Numbered from the stretch's first letter, positions 34,201 to 49,200 are shown. The stretch is DNA of 64,000 nucleotides from Ottelia alismoides (GCA_037367405.1 JAZKJV010003274.1:26149-90148); one strand, 5' to 3'. A program made the numbers and translations. The notes: a model not told the origin generated them from the sequence alone.

Positions 34201-37200
34201 AGTCCAACTCATAGATGATATGGCTTTAAATCTGTGGATGTGGTAATTGCTTTTCATCTATAGACGCATAATGTAACAATTCCAAACAATGGTTTTAGTC
34301 CTTAGAAATACTACATTTCTCTTAATAAAAGCGGGTGGTGGGGGCCCCACCAGTAAGACCAAGTCCAATGCATAGACGATATGGGTTTTTTCAACCCCTC
34401 AGGATTCGGGTACCCGTTTACGCGCATTTCGTAATATTTCATTCACATTGATCGCAGAAGTCGCACAAAACTGGAAAAATTTTTCGCGCAACTATAACAT
34501 TCATTTCCAACACGTAACCACAAGTAAAAGAGACAATATGGCACCAAAATTTCTTTTCATTAATATTCATATCAATTTACAACATATACAAGGATCTTCC
34601 ATTTTACAACATATATCCCAAAGTGTGATACAAAAGAGATAATATTTACATCACCAACTAAACAAAAACTGAGACAAAATACTTCATACCGTCTAGTGTA
34701 TACTCGGTCTCCAGGAAGCATGTATATCTACTGGACTGCAGGCTGTTTGCCTGCCAAACATGTTAGGAAAGAAAAGGCGTCAGCGGTTGCTGGTACCTCC
34801 CAAAAACTTATAAAAATAACTAGACATTTAATATGTGCAAAAACAAGCAAGTAGAAAGGTGGAAAGTAAAGTTTACATCTACTTGCGTAAGTAAAAAGGT
34901 TTTTCAGGCTATTTGTAAGTGTCTCAAAAGTTTGCCCCATAACCCAACATTTCCCACATGTGACATATTTATATAGTAGTCGAGTATTCATGAGTGTATG
35001 AGTGTAAGCACATATATCATTTTCTTCGGAGATCACATTGGAGAGTGATAATGGAAAAGTTAAGATTGGAAAGATCTCTTAATTTATTTATTTTCTTAGA
35101 TAGAGAGAATAGTCATTTCCTACTAATCCCAACTTTTGATCGTAATTTCTCCAATTCTTAACTTCAATGTTTCAGATATAACTCCAGATGATGTAGATGT
35201 AGATATGGATGATCAAGATATAGAATCGCCAAGTCTGTTGGGGAAGTAAACTCCAGCGGTAGAAGCCTACAAATGGCTCTTCCGTCTCGCCCTCTAATTG
35301 GAAGCGCGGTCCAATAGAGGGATAGGTCTACTCCCAAACTACGCCACTAAGACGGGTGAGAGAGACTCCCTAGAAAAGTCGCTCTAGAAACCTGCCTGAC
35401 TAGTACATGCGAACGAGCTCGTACGAAAAACTGAAAACCAAGGATCCCCCGCCTGGGTATCCTAAAACAGGGTCAGCGGAACCGGTCTAAAGTCGGGATC
35501 CCAACGAGGCGTAAAAACACTGCGAGCTCGCGTAAAAACCGTGAAGAGGACTGGGATCCTAGACCCGCGCACTTGGCGGCCGCTGCCCGAACTGGGCTTC
35601 CTTTCCTCCGCCCAGTTGAGGGTCACCGCGCCCTCGCACGGTCAGGTGTAAGGGCCACCATGATCGGCACAATTATTTGTTACTACTGACTCACCATCAC
35701 TTGGTTGATCATTCTTTCTCGATCTCTGTTGTGGTTATCTTTACAGATCTATACATCTGGTCACTGATCTTAGTAATAGTTATCAATAGTTAGGAAAGTA
35801 TACCTAAAGGATGATTTCAGAAGGATCAATCATTGTGATCACAGCTTATCATAGATTGACTCAATAGCTTATGGGTTATTTGTCTAGGAATAAGTGAACC
35901 TCATAGATATTGACAACCAAATCTTTTATCAGTGTCATTTTTGGAAAATGGATCCTATATATATTCTACTCAATTTACTCTTGCATGTTCAAACAGTTAC
36001 TCCGAAAGCAAAAATCACTATCGTTTCATAACTTTCTTACTATCATATGCACCGTCTCCTAAGCAAAGCGATATACAAACAACAGGGATGTATTCATAAT
36101 GTAAATTGAAGAGCTGGACAAACCTTCTTGGGTGCATGTGAAAAGAAAAATAAATTTACATACTGCCCTATATTCCATATTATTATGATAATTAATATAA
36201 TTCCAAGGCAGGAGAACATTTAGTACAAGATAGACTTTTTACAACACCCCATCCACAGTCCCACGAGAAAGGCTTGTAGACTGTGATAGCGAGTAATAAG
36301 AGGTAGGTATTATTATTTGATAAAATAAAACTCCCGGGCTTCTTTTCTTCGAAAATGTCTTGGTTCTGGACTACAAAATTTCATTTCTTTATCATGATAA
36401 TATCATCTCATGTATAGGTGTACTATTTTTTTTAAAATTTACAGTTTAAGTATTCCTTGCAAATTTACTGTATTGAAATTCTTACAATCATTTTTGGCAG
36501 ATATGCAATCAGACAACTCAAAAAAATCTTATATATAAATTTTGTTTTGAAATAACAAAATAATTAAGAAATTTGATGATTAACTGGTTAATCTAACTTA
36601 TAGAACTTTTCAGAGCTTGTAGAACTTTTTCTTTGAGAGTAATTATGTTCAGAGTTGTAGTGAATACATGTATGTATTCATCATATGCTGATAACATACA
36701 AGATAAGTGGACTGTTTAATCTATTAAAAATTTGTGGACTGTTTAATCTATTAAAAATTCAAGATGAAGCCTTTTTAGAGAAAAAAACAAATCTGTATCT
36801 ATGATTATGAAATGCACATCTATGATTATGAAATGCACAGATCTGATCATAGTTATAACTAAAAAAAATGTGAGCTCAATTTGTATTCTCTCTAACCGAA
36901 ATTATAGAAATCAAATTGAATTTCCTCAACAACCCCCACTTGTCATTTGTAGAACGAAGCCATAAGAAAAAGGATTTTATGTAAGGCAACAAGATAGAGG
37001 TTGGTTTGTACATTCATGACAGCAAAAGAATGGCTGAGGAGTGTACATTTGATCTTGTAATTATAAAAAGGTAGTAGAAGAGGGGTGTGGAACTCATGCT
37101 TGGCAGCAAAAGATTGGGGTTGAACCTCTAACTTTAGATCTCCAAATGGATATCACAAGCATGCAGTGGCTGATCTAAAGTAATGTAGCAGATCCTACTG

Positions 37201-40200
37201 TTTGGACAGCAACTGCAGGGACTCCAGGAGATCTTCCAGCTTTATCAATGTCTACAGGATCAACTGCTTGTAGCAGTTGATCATATTCTCCAAATTTCCA
37301 GCAACAACAGAGAGGAGGTGGAGGCTGGAAACCCTCTCCCGTTGGAGACTTTGTGAGAGAAATTTGGGGGAGAAGTGAGAAAAATAAAGAGGGGATGGAG
37401 CTCCTCTCGTTGGGGAAATTTGAGGGGATAGAGAAGGTAGGTTGGTGATATTTATAAGGAAGATAGGTCTTCAAATGTTTGACAAGTGTAGAATGGAAGA
37501 GCCCAAATGTGGGCAGCCCCTGCCTGTACGTGGACTTCAGTTATATATATAAATATTTACAGCCGTTTAGTTTACATAAGTTAATATATATATATATACT
37601 TTATATATTTTAGTTTTGAGATATTTAAAATTCGTCCGCAATCGCGTCTCATATGACGGATTTCGATGTACCACACCTTGATTTGATCGTCTTTGAATGA
37701 CGATCAAAATGAGTATAATATTGGTATATTTTCGGTTGGGGTTTGAACCCCCGAAATTTTCGGATACGGTTTTTGTTTGAGATTAAATTTTGTGAATTTT
37801 AAAATATCAAACGACCTCCGATTGACGAACGGTCGATTCCGTTGGTTTTATATCGTCGAATCGGATCTAATGACGGTCTCGGTTCATTTCGTGGTTTTCG
37901 AATTTCCGTCGCGGCTTTTTCACGGCGCGCATTACGAAGGGACCGATTTTTTATCGATTTCGTCCGAATGACTTCTGATTCATGATCAATTGGTCGTTTT
38001 AGGTTTTAATATTGACCGACAACGTTTTTGGGTTCATTGGACCCAAAATCGGACGAGTTCGGGTTTGTTAGAATATGGATGTTACAATTATAAAAACCTC
38101 CAAGGGAGTCTCGTCCTCGAGACTCGAGTTTAGATCATTAGGTGTCTTGTTTGAATTTCATATGTCCATAAAAACCTCATAGGGTTTTGAACCCATAAGA
38201 ACCTCAAAGAGAAAATAAGCCATATATTTATCATGTATCTAATTACAAAAGCTTGTTTTGATGATTACATCAGAAAAGCTGCGGGTATCGTGCCCGCATG
38301 CTGGCTTCGGTCTCCCATGTCGCCTCCTCGACGCCGTGTCGGTGCCACAACACCTTGACCAATGGAATCTCTTTGCTGCGAAGCTTCTTCACAGCACGGT
38401 CAAGTATCTTCACTGGCTTCTCTTCATAAGTCAGATCTGGCTCTACGTCGAGATTCTCGTAACTGATGATGTGCCGAGGGTCGTACACATACTTCCTCAG
38501 GTTGGATATATGGAAGACATCATGGATAGCTGAAACATGTGGAGGAAGGGCTACTCGATATGCTACCTTCCTCACTCTAGCAAGAATCTCGAACGGTCCA
38601 ACATATCGTGGCGCCAACTTGCCATGAACACCAAACCTCTGCACTCCCTTCATGGGAGATACTCGCAAAAATATCCAATCTCCGACCTGTATTTACAGGA
38701 GTTTTATTAGTATGTGATTATTTAGATGTCATACATATGTTATAATTGAATGGATGAAGAGGGAAAGATTGGATTAACTGGAACTCCAAATCTCTTCTCC
38801 GACGGTCTGCATATCTCTTCTGGCGGCTCTGTGCCGTCAGAAGCCTCCGTCTCAGAAGGTCAACAGCTCTCGCGGTCTCCTCCAAGAGATCCACGGAATA
38901 GAGAGCATGATCACCTACCTCCCGCCAACTGAGAGGTGTAAGACATCTCCGCCCGTATAGGGCTTCGAACGGTGCCATACCGATACTGGAGTGATAGCTG
39001 TTGTTATACGTGAATTCCACCAAAGGCAAATGGTCCTTCCAGGACCCTTTCCACTCCAAAGTGCATGCGCGGAGCAAATCTTCTAGTGTCTGAATGGTGC
39101 GCTCACTCTGCCCATCTGTCTGCGGATGATATGCAGATCCTCAGCTTTGTCTGTAGTGCTGACATAAACTGGTGCCAATAATGAGATGTAAATCTCGAAT
39201 CTCGGTCAGACACCACCTCTCGTGGTATACCATGCAGCCTGATAATGTTCTGCACATAGAGCTTGGCCAACCTGGACGGAGTGTAAGTCGTGTTGACATG
39301 TATGAAATGGGCTGACTTGGTCAACCTATCAACAACGACCCAAATGGAATCATGGCCACCTGGCGTTTTCGGCAAACCTGTGACAAAATCCATAGAAATG
39401 CTCTCCCACTTCCACTCGGGAATGGAGAGAGACTGCAATAATCCTGGCGGTCTCCTGTGCTCAGCCTTGACCATCTGACAGGTCATGCATCTGCTAACAT
39501 GTAGCGCCACATCACGCTTCATTCCATCCCACCAGAAATGTCGACGTAAATCACGGTACATCTTCGTGCTGCCTGGATGAATAGATAACCGTGAACTGTG
39601 TGCCTCATCAAGAATATCTCTGCATAGATGCTCATCATTGGGTACAACTACCCGTCCTGCCTTCCATAAAATAGACTCCATCACAACAAAGTCATCAAAT
39701 TCGTCCTTGACGGCGCGCATGTATCTATCTCGGATCCAAGGATCAATCTTCTAGCCTTCTACAATTCGATCCCAAAGGTTGCTGTATCGAGGAGGCACGA
39801 CGGTAGAAATGGATGCGCTCTCTTGAGGATGCCAATCGCTCAAAGCTGCAAGCGTATCCCACGTGTATAGCCAGTTCGTTGTACCCTCTGCATGCGCTCT
39901 CCTGCTAAGCGCATCAGCCACCACATTTCCCTTATCGGGATGGTAAGAGATCGTGCAATCATAATCCTTCAGCAGCTCGAGCCATCTGCGCTGCCTCATG
40001 TTCTGCTCCTTCTGATCAAAGATGTACTTCAGACTCTTGTGGTCGGTAAAGATCTCGAAATTCACCCCGTATAGGTAGTGGAGCCAGATCTTAAAGGCGA
40101 AGACAACTGCCACCAACTCCAAGTCATGTGTGGGGTAGTTCCGCTCGTGCGGTCTCAACTGCCGTGATGCGTAAGCAATCACCTGTCCTCTCTACATCAA

Positions 40201-43200
40201 AACTGCTCCTAGACCTTCTCCAGATGCATCTGTGTAGACTGCATAGTCCTGAGTGCCTGAAGGAAGAGCAAGAATGGGCGCTGTAGTCAATCTCTCCTTC
40301 AGTGTCTGGAAGGCCTGCTTACATAAACCGTCCCAAATAAATGGGACTCCCTTCTGCGTTAGTCATGTCAGAGGACGAACGATGCGTGAAAATCCGTTGA
40401 CAAAGCGTCTGTAATAACCCGCTAGCCCAAGGAAGCTCTGAATCTGCGTGACAGTCTTGGGCTGCTCTCAAGACATAACTGCATCTATCTTCGCAGGATC
40501 AACTGCAATGCTTGCTTCAGAAATGACATGCCCGAGAAACGAGACCTGGGATAACTAGAACTCACACTTGCTCAACTTGGCATATAGCTTGTGCTCTCGC
40601 AATGTGTCCAAAACAATTTGTAGATTATTCGCATGATCCCATTCACACATCATCGATGAATACTACTACAAACTTGTCCAAGTATGGACGGAAGATACGG
40701 TTCATCATATCCATGAAAGCCGCAGGTGCATTGGTGAGCCCAAACGGCATCACCACAAACTCGTAGTGTCCATAGCGAGTCCTAAAGGCTGTCTTCGGAA
40801 TATCCGACTCGCGAATCCTCAGCTGATGATAGCTGGAGCGAAGATCGATCTTCGAGAAAACTGAAGATCCCTGGAGCTGATCGAATAAATGGGATAACTA
40901 GAACTCACACTTGCTCAACTTGGCATATAGCTTGTGCTCTCGCAATGTGTCCAAAACAATTTGTAGATTATTCGCATGATCCCATTCACACATCATCGAT
41001 GAATACTACTACAAACTTGTCCAAGTATGGACGGAAGATACGGTTCATCATATCCATGAAAGCCGCAGGTGCATTGGTGAGCCCAAACGGCATCACCACA
41101 AACTCGTAGTGTCCATAGCGAGTCCTAAAGGCTGTCTTCGGAATATCCGACTCGCGAATCCTCAGCTGATGATAGCTGGAGCGAAGATCGATCTTCGAGA
41201 AAACTGAAGATCCCTGGAGCTGATCGAATAAATGGGATAACTAGAACTCACACCTGCTCAACTTGGCATATAGCTTGTGCTCTCGCAATGTGTCCAAAAT
41301 AATTTGTAGATTATTCGCATGATCCCATTCACACATCATCGATGAATACTACTACAAACTTGTCCAAGTATGGACGGAAGATACGGTTCATCATATCCAT
41401 GAAAGCCGCAGGTGCATTGGTGAGCCCAAACGGCATCACCACAAACTCGTAGTGTCCATAGCGAGTCCTAAAGGCTGTCTTCGGAATATCCGACTCGTGA
41501 ATCCTCAGCTGATGATAGCTGGAGCGAAGATCGATCTTCGAGAAAACTGAAGATCCCTGGAGCTGATCGAATAAATCATCGATGCGCGGCAAAGGATAAC
41601 TGTTCTTCACCGTTCTCTTGTTTAGCTGCCTGTAATCGATGCACCATCCTTCTTCTTGACAAATAGAACCGGAGCACCCCAAGGTGAAGTGCTCGGCCTC
41701 ACGAATCCCAAATCAAGTAACTCCTGCAACTGCACCTTCAGCTCCCTCAACTCGGCTGGTGCCATGCGATATGGTGCCATAGAGATCGGCTGTGTATCTG
41801 GCAGCAATGTGATCTCGAACTCGATCTCTCTCTCAGGAGGTAATCCTGGTAGCTCATCAGGAAACACGTCTGGATATTCTGATACTACTCGGATGTCCTG
41901 TATCATCGGCTCCTGATTAATACCTCCCGAATAAATGCAAGGTAGGAATCGCAACCCTGATCGACAAGTCGTTGTGCTCGCAACACTGAAATGTACTCCA
42001 TGGTGGAGTCGTGTATGGTACCCTCAAAGGTGAACTCGGGTAACCATGGAATCCTGAAGACAACTGTCTTCCTAAAACAATCAACTAATGCATGATGAGT
42101 AGATAGCCAATCCATGCCTAAAATCAAGTCGAACTCATCAAGCTGTAGGAGTAGACAGTCTGCGATCATCTCATGACCGCCAATCAGTATGGGCAATTGC
42201 CTGACTATCAGGGATATGACAAACAACTGGCCACCTGGCCCTCGGATGTGATATGGAGATGATAGCGTCTCTGCAACTTTATCTAAAGAAACTAGTAACC
42301 TCGAAGCAAGAAAAGAGTGTGTCGAGCCGGAATCGAATAAAACATGGAAAGGTCGGCCCAAGACTGAGACCATACCTTTTACCACAGTAGCCGCTGAACG
42401 TGCCTGCTCCTCAGTAACGACATGTAACTGTCCCTGCCTGGCTGATGCAGCACTAGATCCCGCCACACTCTGCGTCTGCTTGGTTGCTGTCGCCTAAAGT
42501 TGGAGTTCCTGCCACGGAAACTCCCTGAATGTTGTATCTGAGGCTGTGACTGTGAAGGCTGTGGCTGAGGCTCGCCAGAAGCCTGTGGGCACTGTGCTCG
42601 GTAATGTCCCCACTCGTGACATCGGTAACACCGGACTGGTCGAGTAGATGGAGTAGCTGTGTCCGTGCTCCGAGCTGGTCCTGCAGGTGGTCTATCTGCT
42701 CGCTGCGACCCAGATGGTCGAGCGGACTCTGTGCCACGTCCGGCAAGTGCTCCTCCTAGAGTAGTCGATGGAGAAGAGCGAGCACTGCCAGAGAACGTCG
42801 AACCTGTAGGTCGGAACCGTCTGGCTGACCTCTGTTGCTGAAACGGTCGACGTATCGATCCAAAAGATCGTCGCGGTCTAGGCGGTGCTCCAGACGAGCT
42901 CCCGAAACGTCTCCCCCTGATGTCCTCGAACTTCTCCGCTGCATCGGTAGCCTCGGAGATAGACGTGATATGCAGTCCAGCCAGCTTCTCTTGTACTTCC
43001 TCTCGCATGCCACCAATGAACTTTTCCAGATTCTCCTCTGGAAATGCGCCAACTGCTCGTGTATGTCGCGACAATTCTGTGTATCTGATAAAGTAATCCC
43101 TGGCTGTCATCTGTCCCTGACGAAGCTCTGCAAACAGTCGACGTCGGGACTCCTTCCACTTCGCAGAAAAGAAGTGGGCTCTGAACCTTGTCTCGAAATC

Positions 43201-46200
43201 GTTCCATGTAGGCTCTCGACCTAACTCGGACACTACGGCCTCCCACCATCGCTCGGCGAAGTCTGTCAGTGAATATTCTATGAAAGATAGCCACGTGTTT
43301 CGTGGCGCATGAATCGCCCTGAGCGCCTTCATTACTCTCTTCAGCCACTGCTCAGCATCATCTCGTGGACCTGTGCCCTCGAACAAGGGTATGTTGGCCC
43401 GTTGATAAGAAGTGAAGACCGACTGGTGCCTGTGAATGGCTGAATACTCGTGTGCATCCTCGTCAGCAAAGTCAACAGGGTCCTGCTCCCTGTCTAAGTC
43501 TGCATCCTCCTCAGCTCCATGCTCTGGAATGTCCTCTAGTGGATCGTCAGGATGAGGCTGCTCCACCTCAACAGACTGGTGCTGGTCCTACCGTGTTCCA
43601 TCCTGTGATGGATGGTACGTGAAATCTGATAGATCCTCAAACCGCATCTCAATATCTGTCTGTCTGTCGACAATCTCACTCTGCTAAGCCAACATCTGCT
43701 CCTGCTGACCTCGCATGGCAGCCTGCTGCTGCTGGAGGTTGGTGAGGGCAGCTAGTATGCGTGCCAACTGATCGGTCGTCTCCTGACCGGGCCGGGACAC
43801 TACGGCCTCCCACCATCGCTCGGCGAAGTCTGTCAGTGAATATTCTATGAAAGATAGCCACGTGTTTCGTGGCGCATGAATCGCCCTGAGCGCCTTCATT
43901 ACTCTCTTCAGCCACTGCTCAGCATCATCTGGTGGACCTGTGCCCTCGAACAAGGGTATGTTGGCCCGCTGATAAGAAGTGAAGACCGACTGGTGCCTGT
44001 GAATGGCTGAATACTCGTGTGCATCCTCGTCAGCAAAGTCAACAGGGTCCTGCTCCCTGTCTAAGTCTGCATCCTCCTCAGCTCCATGCTCTGGAATGTC
44101 CTCTAGTGGATCGTCAGGATGAGGCTGCTCCACCTCAACAGACTGGTGCTGGTCCTGCCGTGTTCCATCCTGTGATGGATGGTACGTGAAATCTGATAGA
44201 TCCTCAAACCGCATCTCAATATCTGCCTGTCTGTCGACAATCTCACTCTGCTGAGCCAACATCTGCTCCTGCTGACCTCGCATGGCAGCCTGCTGCTGCT
44301 GGAGGTCGGTGAGGGCAGCTACTATGCGTGCCAACTGATCGGTCGTCTCCTGACCGGGTCGGGATGCCATGGCTCTGCATGATAACCATTTATTAGTATA
44401 AAATTTATGGTTCGCAGATAATGTGATATATGCTTTTTCTCTTCTTGGGATATAATATGAAAATTAATGAAATTGGTGACAACTGTGGTATTTGAATATG
44501 AATGTCATATTTCCCTTCTCGACCTCACGACAAGTCGGAAGATTGTCGCTATTCGAGAACTTAATACGATTGGAATTGTAATACCGCGAATGTGCGTATC
44601 GGGGTACCACTGCTTTGATACCAAAATTTCAACCCCTCAGGATCCGGGTACCCGTTTACGCGCATTTCGTAATATTTCAATCACATTGATCGCAGAAGTC
44701 GCACAAAACAGGGAAAATTTTTCGTGCAACTATGACATTCATTTCCAACACATAACCACAAGTAAAAGAGACAATATGTCACCAAAATTTCTTTTCATTA
44801 ATATTCATATCAATTTACAACATATACAAGGATCTTCCATTTTACAACATATATCCCAAAGTGTGATACAAAAGAGATAATATTTACATCACCAACTAAA
44901 CAAAAATTGAGACAAAATACTTCATACCGTCTAGTGTATACTCGGTCTCCAGGAAGCATGTATATCTACTGGACTGCAGGCTGTTTGCCTGCCAAACATG
45001 TTAGGAAAGAAAAGGCGTCAGCGGTTGCTGGTACCTCCCAAAAACTTATAAAAATAACTAGACATTTAATATGTGCAAAAACAAGCAAGTAGAAAGGTGG
45101 AAAGTAAAGTTTACATCTACTTGCGTAAGTAAAAAGGTTTTTCAGTCTATTTGTAAGTGTCTTAAAAGTTTGCCCCATAACCCAACATTTCCCACATGTG
45201 ACATATTTATATAGTAGTCGAGTATTCATGAGTGTATGAGTGTAAGCACATATATCATTTTCTTCATAGATCACATTGGAGAGTGATAATGGAAAAGTTA
45301 AGATTGGAAAGATCTCTTAATTTATTTATTTTCTTAGATAGAGAGAATAGTCATTTCCTACTAATCCCAATTTTTGATCGTAATTTCTCCAATTCTTAAC
45401 TTCAATGTTTCAGATATAACTCCAGATGATGTAGATGTAGATATGGATGATCCAGATATAGAATCGCCAAGTCTGTTGGGGAAGTAAACTCCAGCGGTGA
45501 AGAAAAGAAGCCTACAAATGGCTCTTCCGTCTCGCCCTCTAATTGGAAGCGCGGTCCAATAGAGGGATAGGTCTACTCCCAAACTACGCCACTGAGACGG
45601 GTGAGAGAGACTCCCTAGAAAAGTCGCTCTAGAAACCTGCCTGACTAGTACATGCGAACGAGCTCGTACGAAAAACTGAAAACCAAGGATCCCCCGCCTG
45701 GGTATCCTAAAACAGGGTCAGCGGAACCGGTCTAAAGTCGGGATCCCAACGAGGCGTAAAAACACTGCGAGCTCGCGTAAAAACCGTGAAGAGGACTGGG
45801 ATCCTAGACCCGCGCACTTGGCGGCCGCTGCCCGAACTGGGCTTCCTTTCCTCCGCCCAGTTGAGGGTCACCGCGCCCTCGCACGGTCAGGTGTAAGGGC
45901 CACCATGATCGGCACAATTATTTGTTACTACTGACTCACCATCACTTGGTTGATCATTCTTTCTCGATCTCTGCTGTGGTTATCTTTACAGATCTATACA
46001 TCTGGTCACTGATCTTAGTAATAGTTATCAATAGTTAGGAAAGTATACCTAAAGGATGATTTCATGAAGGCTATCAATCATTGTGATCACAGCTTATCAT
46101 AGATTGACTCAATAGCTTATGGGTTATTTGTCTAGGAATAAGTGAACCTCATAGATATTGACAACCAAATCTTTTATCAGTGTCATTTTTGGAAAATGGT

Positions 46201-49200
46201 TCCTATATATATTCTACTCAATTTACTCTTGCATGTTCAAACAGTTACTCCGAAAGCAAAAATCACTATCGTTTCATAACTTTCTTACTATCATATGCAC
46301 CGTCTCCTAAGCAACGCGATGTCCAAACAACAGGGATGTATTCATAATGTAAATTGAAGAGATGGACAAACCTTCTTGGGTGCATGTGGAAAGAAAAATA
46401 AATTTACATACTGCCCTATATTCCATATTATTATGATAATTAATATAATTCCAAGGCAGGAGAACATTTTAGTACAAGATAGACTTTTTACAACACCCCA
46501 TCCACAGTCCCACGAGAAAGGCTTGCAGACTGTGATAGCGAGTAATAAGAGGTAGGTATTATTATTTGATAAAATAAAACTCCCGGGCTTCTTTTCTTCG
46601 ATAATGTCTTGGTTCTGGACTACAAAATTTCATTTCTTTATCATGATAATATCATCTCATGTATAGGTGTATTATTTTTTTTTTAAATTTACATTTTAAG
46701 TATTCCTTGCAAATTTACTGTATTGAAATTCTTACCATCATTTTTGGCAGATATGCAATCAGACAACTCAGAGAAATCTTATATATAAATTTTGTTTTGA
46801 AATAACGAAATAATTAAGAAATTTGATGATTAACTGGTTAATCTAACTTATAGAACTTTTCATAACTTGTAGAACTTTTCCTTTGAGAGTAATTATGTTC
46901 AGAGTTGTAGTGAATACATGCATGTATTCATCATATGCTGATAACATACAAGATAAGTGGACTGTTTAATCTATTAAAAATTTGTGGACTGTTTAATCTA
47001 TTAAAAATTCAAGATGAAGCCTTCTTAGAGAAAAAAAAACATATCTGTATCTATGATTATGAAATGCACAGACCTGATCATAGTTATAACAATAAAAAAA
47101 ATGTGAGCTCAATTTGTATTATCTCTAACCGAAATTATAGAAATCAAATTGAATTTCCTCAACAACCCCCACTTGTCATTTGTAGAACAAAGCCATAAGA
47201 AAAAGGATTTTATGTAAGGCAACAAGATAGAGGTTGGTTTGTACATGCATGACAGCAAAAGAATGGCTGAGGAGTGCATTTGATCTTGTAATTATAAAAA
47301 GGTAGTAGAAGAGGGGTGTGGAACTCATGCTTGGCAGCAAAAGATTAGGGTTGTACCTCTAACTTTAGATCTCCAAATGGAGATCACAAGCATGCAGTGG
47401 CTGATCTAAAGTAATGTAGCAGATCCTACTGTTTGGACAGCAACTGCAGGGACTCCAGGAGATCTTCCAGCTTTATCAATGTCTACAGGATCAACTGCTT
47501 GTAGCAGTTGATCATATTCTCCAAATTTCCAGCAACAACAGAGAGGAGGTGGAGGCTGGAAACCCTCTCCCGTTGGAGACTTTGTGAGAGAAATTTGGGG
47601 GAGAAGTGAGAAAAATAAAGAGGAGATGGAGCTCCTCTCGTTGGGGAAATTTGAGGGGATAGAGAAGGTAGGTTGGTGATATTTATAAGGAAGATAGGTC
47701 TTCAAATGGTTGACAAATGTAGAATGGAAGAGCCCAAATGTGGGCAGCCCCTGCCTGTACGTGGACTTCAGTTATATATATAAATATTTACAGCCGTTTA
47801 GTTTACATAAGTTAATATATATATATACTTTATATATTTTAGTTTTGAGATATTTAAAATTCGTCCGCAATCGCGTCTCATATGACGGATTTCGATGTAC
47901 CACACCTTGATTTGATCATCTTTGAATGACGATCAAAATGAGTATAATATTGGTATATTTTCGGTTGGGTTTTGAACCCCCGAAATTTTCGGATACGGTT
48001 TTTGTTTGAGATTAAATTTTGTGATTTTAAAATATCAAACGACCTCCGATTGACGAACGGTCGATTCCGTTGGTTTTGTATCGTCGAATCGGATCTAATG
48101 AAGGTCTCGGTTCATTTCGTGGTTTCCGAATTTCTGTAGCGGCTTTTTCATGGCGCGCATTACGAAGGGACCGATTTTTTGTCGATTTCATCCGAACGAC
48201 TTTTGATTCATGATCAATTGGTCGTTTTAGGTTGTTTAGTATTGACCGATAACATTTTTGGGTTCATTGGACCCAAAATCAGACGAGTTCGGGTTTGTTA
48301 GAATATGGATGTTACAGGTTTAAATCTGTGGATGTCATAGACCAAAATCGTGCATGTCTGGACATGAACTTGGGAACATAAGGGTTCATAAGGGGCCCCA
48401 CCAGTAAGACCAAGTCCAACTCATAGACGATATGGTTTCAAATCTGTGGATGTGGTAATTGCTTTTCATCTATAGACGCATAATGTAACAATTCCAAACA
48501 ATGGTTTTAGTCCTTAGAAATACTACATTTCTCTTAATAAATGCAGGTGGTGGGGGCCCCACCAGTAAGACCAAGTCCAACGCATAGACGATATGGGTTT
48601 AAATCTGTGGATGTCATAGACCAAAATCGTGCATGTCTGGACATGAACTTGGGAACATAAGGGTTCATAAGGGTGATGCCATCATCATCAGAACATATGC
48701 TCAAGAGAAATCAAAACCACGACATGAACTTCGGAATAAATCTTGATACCAAACTTAGAATTGATCTGCTTTGATACCATGTAGAAAATGACAATGTTGA
48801 AACATAATAATAAGAGATAAATATAAAAAACATGAAGAACATTGGGATTTAACATGAAATCCTACTCCGTAAAGAGCGGGATGAGACCACGAGAGAAATG
48901 AATGATTTCTATATTGAACTCTCTTAATAAATGAAGGTGGAGTGGGGCCCCACCCGTAAGACCTAGTCCAACTCATAGACGATATGGGTTTAAATCTGTG
49001 GGTGTGGTAATTGCTTTTTATCTATAGATTCTATAGACGCATAATGTAACAGTTCCAAATAATGGTTTTAGTCCTTAGAAATACTACATTCCTCTTAATA
49101 AATGCAGGTGGTGTGGGGCCCCACCAGTAAGACCAAGTCCAACTCATAGACGATATGGGTTTAAATCTGTGGATGCTGTAATTACTTTTCATCTATAGAT

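Larger units (their letters stand above)
34389..48316 (-). mobile_element. Ty3/gypsy chromovirus (Tekay/Del-like) with 3.7 kb LTRs
   Basis: 13.9 kb, read on the - strand, with LTRs of about 3.7 kb starting TGTAACATCC, a gag-protease-RT-RNase H-integrase order and a chromodomain-like C-terminus. It is flanked by the 5 bp duplication GGTTT (34384-34388 and 48317-48321). Joining the flanks recreates the CATAGACGATATGG / TTTAAATCTGTGG repeat found intact at about 48585-48610, confirming the ends. Gag and RT each carry internal tandem duplications and stops, so this copy is not autonomous. Confidence 0.92.

Noticed and set aside
35230..35660. Possible tRNA or rRNA gene in the GC-rich LTR block
   Set aside because: No tRNA cloverleaf boxes and no rRNA similarity recognised. 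The block is part of the LTR in three copies.
37175..37474. 99-residue open frame conserved in both gypsy LTRs (also 47406-47705) as a captured gene
   Set aside because: LTRs of one insertion are copies, so conservation is expected. No domain is recognised, and it lies just downstream of the LTR TATA box.
45361..45582. Peptide containing [20 protein letters not shown] shared with 57802-57861
   Set aside because: It follows the conserved GC-rich DNA block of the LTR, and the frames diverge on both sides. Not enough for a gene call.
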